A stretch of DNA of 64,000 nucleotides from Psychrobacter submarinus (GTDB lineage Bacteria; Pseudomonadota; Gammaproteobacteria; Pseudomonadales; Moraxellaceae), in contig NZ_CAJHBQ010000002.1 of assembly GCF_904846685.1 (NCBI RefSeq), forward strand, positions 434,001-498,000, in the 5' to 3' direction. Below the pieces are notes generated by a model. That model did no database searches. It was not told where the DNA came from and saw only the letters and a program-made list of their open reading frames with translations. The translations under genes and the position numbers were made by a program. Shown in pieces: positions 57,737 to 64,000 of the stretch; positions within the stretch are counted from its first letter, which is position 1; the number at the start of each line of letters is the position of its first letter.

Positions 57737-60454
57737 ATGTCTATATATCAGCTAAAGACTCAATTTCAAAATCAGTTGCGGCCTATCAGTGATGCCTTGG
57801 TAAGTTTTGGCGTGAGTGCCAATCAAGTCACTGTTAGCGCTATTGTGCTTAGTGCTGGTAGCGCTTATGTTATAGCCAATATAGCGCCGCAAGCGAATAA
57901 TAACACCCTAACGAACAACCCTACTGAGCGAAATGCGCGTATCTGGCTCATATTACCTGTAGCGCTCTTTATACGTATGGCATTAAACGCCATCGATGGC
58001 ATGATGGCAAAGGAGCACCAGCAAGCCTCAAATCTAGGAGCGGTGCTCAATGAAGGTGGTGATATAGTCTCAGACTATTTATTAATAGCGAGTTTGTCCC
58101 CGCATATACCTACCACTACTGGCAACAAGCTATATTTTAGTCCTAAGGCTTTACAGCTTCCACAGGATCTGTCTTCCGCCAAACTCTCCAATCACACTCA
58201 TCTAAAGCTCATTAATAGCTTAAGTATGCTAACGGAAGTGGTGGCCATTAGTGCCAGTCTAACCACTGGTGAACGCGCCAATCATGGGCCATTGGGTAAA
58301 AGCGATCGAGCCTTTGAGTTAGGCGCTATTGGGTTTTTTATGGCCTTTGCTCAGCCTTGCGTTAATTGTATGGCTCATCGTCAGCCTCGTATTGGTTATA
58401 TAAAGCCTTTATTTTTGCTCAATCAGCTATTACTCATCAAGACCTCGCTTAATCGCCTCGCTTTTATCGCAAAGTTTTACTTCAACCACTATCATCCGCC
58501 GCCAATAGCCAAGTCTGTCGAGGCCTCTTCCACCATTCGTTCACAAGGACGCGCTAATATGCCAACCGAACCTACTCATAAAGCTGAAAAAAACTCTGTC
58601 AAAGCATCAGCCAATACCGCTAACATATCAGCTCGTATTATCACTGAGCACAGCTGCTTTAATGCTTACGATGGTACGGCGCTCTATTATCGCTATTGGT
58701 TAACCATGCCATTAGCGCAATTGGCTAATCTATCTAAGCAACAGTCCGAGCAAAAGCAAGTCATCCTCTTGCACCGAGGTCATGAGCATTCGGGACGTTT
58801 AACAGAGTTAGCAGAGCGCTTTGTCCAAGCCGGTTATCAAGTGTTTGCTTGGGATGCACGCGGTAATGGGCGCTCAGGCGGTATCAAAGACCACGCCGAT
58901 AGCGTTACAGAGCTTGAGCGCGACCTCAATGACTTTGTGACCTTAGTCACTCAGCAAACAGGTATTGGCTTAGAAGATACTGTGATCGTGGCCAGTAGTA
59001 TAGGAGCGGTATTAGCCGCGGCTTGGGTGCATGATTATGCGCCAAATATTCGCGGTATGATCCTTGGCACGCCGGCGCTCAGCATCCGTCTATATATTCC
59101 CTTTGCGATTCCGGCTCTTAAAGTCGCGCGTAAATTTGGTTTGATGTCCAGAGTATCGAGCTATGTCAAAGCGCAAGTCCTGACCCATGATAAAGACGCG
59201 CAAGCCGCTTATAATGCAGACCCACTGATTTCAGGATCAATATCAAGTGACTTGCTTATTGACACTCATGCAACCGGTCAACGTCTGCTTGATGATGCTG
59301 GCGCTATTACCGCGCCAACTTTTATACTATGCGCGGGCAAAGACTATGTGGTCGACAAGCAAGCTGAACGTCAGTTTTATGAGCAATTAAGCTCACCTAA
59401 TAAGCGCTGGCAGCTATACCCAGATAGCTTTCATGCGATATTTCATGAGACTAATAAGGCTGATATCTTCGCTGATTGTATCGACTTTGCCGATAGCTTA
59501 TTCGCGAACAGCACTGATAAAGTGGATCTAACCGGCGCTCACCTCAATAGCGCCAGTAAAGATAAAGTCGATCGCCTCGCGATTAAACCCTTTAACCCAA
59601 GCTTTGCTATGACCCGCTTTGCTATGCAAAAATTCGGCCATGTCAGCGATGCTATCGCTACCGGCCTAGAGCATGGTTTTGACTCTGGCAGCTCGCTTGA
59701 CAAAGTCTATGCCAACACGCCGAAAGGTAGCAATGCTTTTGGTAAAGCGGTCGATAAGTTTTATCTGAGCAATATCGGTTGGCAAGGGATTCGGATACGC
59801 CGTCAGCATTTGTTAGAGCTTGGGCGAAAGGCACTGGATCAGCGTATGCAAATCCTGACTATAAACAGCGAAACCGAAAATAATGAGTCAACGTTAAGTA
59901 TTCTCGATATTGCTAGTGGTAATGGTTATTACGTTTTTGATTTATTAGCAGAGTATGAGCAACTACAAGCTGAGATGCGCGATTATGACGCGCACAATGT
60001 GCAAGTGATCACAAATAAGGCAGTCAAATTAGGCTTAGATAATCGGGTCAATGCGGTGCAAAAAGACGCTTTTGATGATGCCAGCTATAAAGATAATCAA
60101 GGCAATAATTTACCAAATGTCAAAAATAGTGCCGCAAACGCCTTCGATGTAGCAATCGCTTCAGGGGTGTTTGAATTATTCTCCGACAATACCTTGGTCA
60201 GTACTGCGCTCGCAGGTATAAATGACAGCTTAGCGCCTAACGGTTATTTGCTTTATACCAATCAGCCATGGCATCCTGAGCAAGAGTTTATCAGCAAAAC
60301 CTTAAACAATCATCGCGGCAGTAGCTGGGTGATGCGCTGCCGCTCGCAAGCAGAGATGGATCAGCTTGTCACGCAGGCAGGGTTTAAAAAGATTGATATG
60401 CGCATCGATCGCTTTGGTATTTTTACCGTATCTTTGGCGATAAAAGTGGACTAG
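57737..60454 (+). CDS. Three-domain YnbA-YnbC fusion: CDP-alcohol phosphatidyltransferase, alpha/beta-hydrolase, methyltransferase
   Basis: TTG at 57731 is open, but ATG at 57737 gives MSIYQLKTQFQNQLRP, the usual start of YnbA-like transferases. Numbering here counts from TTG. Residues about 1-260 are membranous, with the transferase motif in the variant form NAIDGMMAKEH ... GAVLNEGGD: D89 and D111 are present, but the first and third Asp are Asn (N86, N107) and the usual Arg is Lys (K94). Residues about 320-605 are an alpha/beta-hydrolase (VILLHRGHEHSGR, nucleophile in VASSIGAV, histidine in FHAIFHE). Residues about 640-907 are a SAM methyltransferase (LDIASGNGYYVFDLL). In E. coli these parts are separate ynbA and ynbC genes. 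The likely role is making and remodelling a membrane lipid or head group. The next gene starts 6 bp after the stop. Confidence 0.88.
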   Translation: MSIYQLKTQFQNQLRPISDALVSFGVSANQVTVSAIVLSAGSAYVIANIAPQANNNTLTNNPTERNARIWLILPVALFIRMALNAIDGMMAKEHQQASNLGAVLNEGGDIVSDYLLIASLSPHIPTTTGNKLYFSPKALQLPQDLSSAKLSNHTHLKLINSLSMLTEVVAISASLTTGERANHGPLGKSDRAFELGAIGFFMAFAQPCVNCMAHRQPRIGYIKPLFLLNQLLLIKTSLNRLAFIAKFYFNHYHPPPIAKSVEASSTIRSQGRANMPTEPTHKAEKNSVKASANTANISARIITEHSCFNAYDGTALYYRYWLTMPLAQLANLSKQQSEQKQVILLHRGHEHSGRLTELAERFVQAGYQVFAWDARGNGRSGGIKDHADSVTELERDLNDFVTLVTQQTGIGLEDTVIVASSIGAVLAAAWVHDYAPNIRGMILGTPALSIRLYIPFAIPALKVARKFGLMSRVSSYVKAQVLTHDKDAQAAYNADPLISGSISSDLLIDTHATGQRLLDDAGAITAPTFILCAGKDYVVDKQAERQFYEQLSSPNKRWQLYPDSFHAIFHETNKADIFADCIDFADSLFANSTDKVDLTGAHLNSASKDKVDRLAIKPFNPSFAMTRFAMQKFGHVSDAIATGLEHGFDSGSSLDKVYANTPKGSNAFGKAVDKFYLSNIGWQGIRIRRQHLLELGRKALDQRMQILTINSETENNESTLSILDIASGNGYYVFDLLAEYEQLQAEMRDYDAHNVQVITNKAVKLGLDNRVNAVQKDAFDDASYKDNQGNNLPNVKNSAANAFDVAIASGVFELFSDNTLVSTALAGINDSLAPNGYLLYTNQPWHPEQEFISKTLNNHRGSSWVMRCRSQAEMDQLVTQAGFKKIDMRIDRFGIFTVSLAIKVD

Positions 60455-60460
60455 TCTCCA

Positions 60461-61651
60461 ATGAATAACGATAGCTTACTTGAGTCCAAACCTTATCAAC
60501 GCGTGCAGCTATTCTCGGGTGGTGGCTACCGTTTTGGCTACTATTTAGGCAGTTACGCCGCTTTGTGTGAGTACGGCCTAAAGCCTGATTTGATACTAGC
60601 CACTTGCGGCGGGAGTCTAGCCAGCCTTTTAGTCAATATCGCCCCAGACCCAGAAGATCTAAAACTATTAATTGAGAGTAAGGCGCTCTATAACGTCGTA
60701 AAATCCAGTCGGCATCGGCAAGATTTTACGCTAAGCGCAAAACAACGAAAACCTAGCTATTTTTATCAAGGGCTAAAACGCTTAGGACTATCAACAAGCG
60801 CTTCTAGGACTTTAAAATTACATCAGCGCGAAACTTATGATGAGCTGTTGGCAGAATTACATAATTTTGCCATGTTTGAGATTGCCGACGAGACGACTTG
60901 GCTAGATGAATTGATCCAGCTACAACCAAGCCTTGACATGAATGCTTTTCCTGATACTGCGATTATTGCTAGCCGTCTTGTGCCCACAGAAGACTCGCTA
61001 AAACAAATGCATCAAGCAAAAAACCTGCAGCTGGCTGCCAAATTACAAGAAGTGTTATTCACCCCAGATCATCTGCGCGCTTGTATCGATAAGCAAACTT
61101 TAGCTTGCCCTACTCATCGCTATGCTCCTATGCGTATTATGCAAGCGCTTCATCTTGTTACGGATTGGGATATTGCGCAAGCGGTCAGAGCATCGATGGC
61201 AGATATGTACTATCTGCAGCCGACGTTTATCGAAGGGCTGGGTTGGAGCTTAGGCGGCGTTATAGATTTGACACCTATCGAGTTGGCAGCTCAGTTTGGC
61301 AATAGCGTATTTGCTGAAACCAAAGCGGGCTATGATAGAGTACTAGCGGCACCTGCGATTCAGCGTATTTTTGGCTTTGATCCTAATGAAAGATTAGCTG
61401 AGGTTTTGTCCTTTAAGGCTGATAAGAATAGTACTAACGATATTGAGCAAAATAAGATTCATTGGTTGCCCTTCGCTGATAATGGCAAAGCCCTAGCCGG
61501 TCAACATGCACGTAAACGACTTAATGTACGGCAAGGACGAATTGATCTCATTCATGCTGATTACGACGACTTTGTACAGCAAATGCAAGCGCAGTGGCAC
61601 TATGGCCATCAGCGTACGCTTAAATATTTACAGGCGAATGACTTGGCTTAG
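60461..61651 (+). CDS. Patatin-like phospholipase family protein with altered active-site motifs
   Basis: The 396-residue protein has the oxyanion loop FSGGGYRFGYYLGSYAAL (GGG at 20-22) and a nucleophile elbow CGGSLAS with S52, where the usual GxSxG ends in Ala. The second catalytic motif, normally DGG, appears as S263-L-G-G (WSLGGVIDLTP). The catalytic Asp is therefore missing at its normal place, though D269 lies nearby. It could be a divergent lipase/acyltransferase or a pseudoenzyme. There is no signal peptide. It follows the three-domain gene by 6 bp without its own ribosome site, implying translational coupling and a shared lipid pathway. Confidence 0.82.
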   Translation: MNNDSLLESKPYQRVQLFSGGGYRFGYYLGSYAALCEYGLKPDLILATCGGSLASLLVNIAPDPEDLKLLIESKALYNVVKSSRHRQDFTLSAKQRKPSYFYQGLKRLGLSTSASRTLKLHQRETYDELLAELHNFAMFEIADETTWLDELIQLQPSLDMNAFPDTAIIASRLVPTEDSLKQMHQAKNLQLAAKLQEVLFTPDHLRACIDKQTLACPTHRYAPMRIMQALHLVTDWDIAQAVRASMADMYYLQPTFIEGLGWSLGGVIDLTPIELAAQFGNSVFAETKAGYDRVLAAPAIQRIFGFDPNERLAEVLSFKADKNSTNDIEQNKIHWLPFADNGKALAGQHARKRLNVRQGRIDLIHADYDDFVQQMQAQWHYGHQRTLKYLQANDLA

Positions 61652-61763
61652 TTATTTTTATCTCCTATAGAGCGCGTCCTCATTTTGAGAGGATATAAAC
61701 TCTATCGTTAACTAAAATACCTGCTCGCTAGCCTCTACTCTAACTCGTTAAAAGGACGTTACG

Positions 61764-63665
61764 ATGATACCTTCAAAAATCAATTTTAACAGGGCTACTT
61801 TACTTCTGAGTAGTACCCTTTTGCTAGCAATATCTGCTCACAGCGCGGAAAACCGCCCAGTAGTGACGAATAACACCGCTATCAATACTAGCGCTATCAA
61901 CTTAGCGGCTATGACTGAGAACCCAACCCTCATCTCTGAAACTCAGCGCGTAACTGTAGCTAAGTCAAATGCGGCACCCAACGCTTTGTCCTCTCCTGCT
62001 ACCGCTAAAGCCGAACAAGCTATCTATTCAGGCGCGGCTATTCAGCATCCGTTATGGGCCAAAAACGGCATGGTCGCAAGCCAAGAAGCACTGGCCTCAG
62101 ATATAGGGCTACAAATTCTAAAAGACGGCGGCAATGCTGTTGATGCAGCGGTCGCGGTAGGTTTTGCTTTGGCCGTGACCCTGCCGCGAGCCGGTAATAT
62201 TGGCGGCGGCGGTTTTATGATGATTTATGATGCCAAGCAAGATAAGACCATTGCCCTTGATTACCGCGAAAAAGCGCCTAGTCGTGCGACGCGCGATATG
62301 TATTTGGATGCTAATGGCGAAGCAATCAGTGATTTGTCGCGTTATCACGGCTTAGCGGTTGGCGTGCCGGGTACCGTTGCCGGACTACTTAAAGCGCTTG
62401 AGGATCACGGCACTATGACGCGCCAGCAAGTGATGGCACCTGCTATAGCGCTGGCAGCTGATGGTATTGACGTCACCGCAGGCTTGTCTGAATCTTTGGA
62501 GGCTTTAAAAGAGCGGCTACAAAAGTGGCCAAGTACCAAAAAGATATTCTTCAAACCTGATGGCAGTACCTATCAGCCTGGTGAGCGTTTGCGTCAGCCA
62601 GAGCTTGCGCGCTCGCTACAGCTTATTGCTGATAAAGGCGCAGATGGTTTTTATAAGGGAGATACTGCAAGCAAAATCGTGAAAGCGGTCAACGCGGCTG
62701 GCGGTGCTATGAGCTTGCAGGACTTAGCAGATTATGAGGCCATTGTTCGCGAGCCTGTGACCGGCAACTACCGCGGCTATGAGATTGTCTCTATGCCGCC
62801 GCCGTCCTCTGGTGGCATTCACATCGTACAGATATTAAATATCCTAGAAGGCTATCCGCTCAAGGACTATGGACAAAATAGCGCGCAAACGATTCATCTG
62901 ATGAGCGAGGCGATGCAGTTGGCTTATGCCGATCGAGCGGAGTATTTAGGCGATTCTGACTTTGTCGATGTGCCGACTAGCGGACTGACCGCCCGTCCTT
63001 ACGCCAACAAACTACGCAGCCTAATCGATCCTAATAAGGCCACGCCAGCGGCTAGTATCAAAGCCAATAACCCACTGCCCTATGAGAGCGATCAAACCAC
63101 GCATTTTTCTATCGTTGATCAAGCCGGTAACGCAGTAGCCAATACCTATACGCTCAATTTCTCTTATGGCACCGGCCTTGTCGCCGAAGGTACAGGCATA
63201 CTGCTCAACAATGAGATGGATGATTTCTCTGCTAAGCCTGGCACCCCAAACGCCTATGGACTTATCGGCGGCGCGGCAAACGCCGTTGAAGCGGGCAAAC
63301 GTCCTTTATCTTCTATGAGCCCGACCTTAGTATTTAAAGACAGTAAGCCCTATATCGTCACTGGCAGTCCCGGTGGTAGCCGTATCATCACTACCGTTAC
63401 CCAAATCATCTCAAACGTTATCGACCACGATATGAATATCGCTGAGGCCACGCACGCGCCGCGTATCCATGATCAGTGGCTGCCTGATGAGATTCGTGTT
63501 GAGAAAGCTCTCAATATCGATACGGTAAAAAAGCTAGAATCTATGGGGCATAAAGTCAGCCCCAAAGACACTATGGGCTCGACGCAGTCTATTATGCTGA
63601 CACCTACTGGAATTTATGGTGCTTCTGATCCACGTATTGTCGATGCGGCGGTGGTTGGCTATTAG
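61764..63665 (+). CDS. ggt: Gamma-glutamyltransferase
   Basis: The 633-residue precursor has a signal peptide (LLLSSTLLLAISAHSA), then a ~50-residue linker, then the GGT domain: MVASQEALASDIG, GNAVDAAVAVGFALAVTLPRAGNIGGGGFM. Autocleavage is expected before the threonine of QTTHFSIVDQAGNAV, and the substrate motifs are NNEMDDFSAKPG, PLSSMSPTLVF and GSPGGSRIITT. It is periplasmic and transfers or hydrolyses gamma-glutamyl groups, mainly of glutathione. AAAGGACG precedes the start. It is probably a single-gene unit. Confidence 0.94.
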   Translation: MIPSKINFNRATLLLSSTLLLAISAHSAENRPVVTNNTAINTSAINLAAMTENPTLISETQRVTVAKSNAAPNALSSPATAKAEQAIYSGAAIQHPLWAKNGMVASQEALASDIGLQILKDGGNAVDAAVAVGFALAVTLPRAGNIGGGGFMMIYDAKQDKTIALDYREKAPSRATRDMYLDANGEAISDLSRYHGLAVGVPGTVAGLLKALEDHGTMTRQQVMAPAIALAADGIDVTAGLSESLEALKERLQKWPSTKKIFFKPDGSTYQPGERLRQPELARSLQLIADKGADGFYKGDTASKIVKAVNAAGGAMSLQDLADYEAIVREPVTGNYRGYEIVSMPPPSSGGIHIVQILNILEGYPLKDYGQNSAQTIHLMSEAMQLAYADRAEYLGDSDFVDVPTSGLTARPYANKLRSLIDPNKATPAASIKANNPLPYESDQTTHFSIVDQAGNAVANTYTLNFSYGTGLVAEGTGILLNNEMDDFSAKPGTPNAYGLIGGAANAVEAGKRPLSSMSPTLVFKDSKPYIVTGSPGGSRIITTVTQIISNVIDHDMNIAEATHAPRIHDQWLPDEIRVEKALNIDTVKKLESMGHKVSPKDTMGSTQSIMLTPTGIYGASDPRIVDAAVVGY

Positions 63666-64000
63666 TGGTATCAAGCTATGAATGTGGCCTATAAAATAAA
63701 CGTAACGAGCCCTCTTTACTATGCAGGTATAGAAGGCAGGTATAGAAGGCAGGTATAGAAGGCTTTTGTCGTCGCTAATAAGCATAGAACACTCATACGT
63801 TTAGATGCGCTACTGGTATGAACTTTACTTATTTTCTATTTGCTTGCTGCTTGCTTCCTACCTGTCTTTGATGCTGCGCAAGCTTTATTGAAAATTAAAC
63901 CTCTCAGTCGTACGTTATCGTTTATAGTGTATTCACTATATGTTATCCATTTATCTTCTGAGCTTCTTACGCCATCAATAGCGTTTGAAAATGTAGCTGT
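63666..64000. other. Region after ggt
   Basis: No gene was recognised before the window ends. It contains the 13-bp tandem repeat listed separately. No intrinsic terminator with a clear stem was found. Confidence 0.4.
63725..63763. repeat. Three exact tandem copies of a 13-bp unit
   Basis: AGGTATAGAAGGC occurs three times in a row, about 60 bp after the ggt stop. Confidence 0.9.

Overview
The window looks like a chromosomal segment of a Psychrobacter-type bacterium (Gammaproteobacteria, Moraxellaceae). This rests on protein character, moderate base composition, the bet, hut, pst and beta-oxidation gene sets, and the short inverted-repeat elements. It was judged from the sequence alone, not by a search.

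Layout. 1-70: 3' part of tRNA-Arg(CCU). 0.4-6.3 kb: a VTT-FAD oxidoreductase fusion, a frameshifted CDP-alcohol phosphatidyltransferase, remnants of two tetR genes, a 5'-deleted sensor kinase and an M14 carboxypeptidase. 6.3-13.7 kb: the phosphate regulon, phoBR divergent from pstS-C-A-B-phoU. pstS is split by an 80-bp inverted-repeat element, phoR encodes no membrane segments, and phoU ends inside an IS1595-like terminal repeat. 14.1-23.5 kb: a TetR regulator and a fatty-acid beta-oxidation operon (acyl-CoA dehydrogenase, thiolase, FadB-like protein, CaiB-type protein, broken fadD behind an IS982 copy). The same operator-like dyad lies upstream of both the regulator and the operon. 23.5-29.5 kb: a second beta-oxidation set resembling the adipate/dicarboxylate (dca) or lower phenylacetate pathway, with an IclR regulator. 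29.6-33.4 kb: a bestrophin-like channel and a cadR/cadA-type metal efflux pair. 33.4-40.3 kb: choline uptake and oxidation to betaine (betT, betA, betB), then a TetR-SMR efflux pair. 40.7-44.5 kb: a 5'-truncated ltrA and a lysR gene split by an IS607-type element with intact recombinase and TnpB. 44.6-46.3 kb: yceI, a small acetyltransferase and a 174-bp inverted-repeat element. 46.5-53.4 kb: hutC divergent from hutUHGI (histidine to glutamate). 53.5-57.4 kb: two large lipoproteins with Tyr/Asp-rich tracts. 57.7-61.7 kb: a three-domain YnbA-YnbC fusion (CDP-alcohol transferase, alpha/beta-hydrolase, methyltransferase) coupled to a patatin-like protein. 61.8-63.7 kb: gamma-glutamyltransferase.

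The window mixes intact catabolic operons with at least eight broken genes: the CDP-alcohol transferase, two tetR fragments, a kinase, pstS, fadD, lysR and ltrA. Several lesions have a visible cause (element insertion with target duplication, internal deletion, single-base frameshift). The most promising candidate for an undescribed system is the YnbA/YnbC/patatin lipid-modification pair at 57.7-61.7 kb, possibly together with the divergent lipoprotein pair. No CRISPR array, rRNA gene or prophage was seen.
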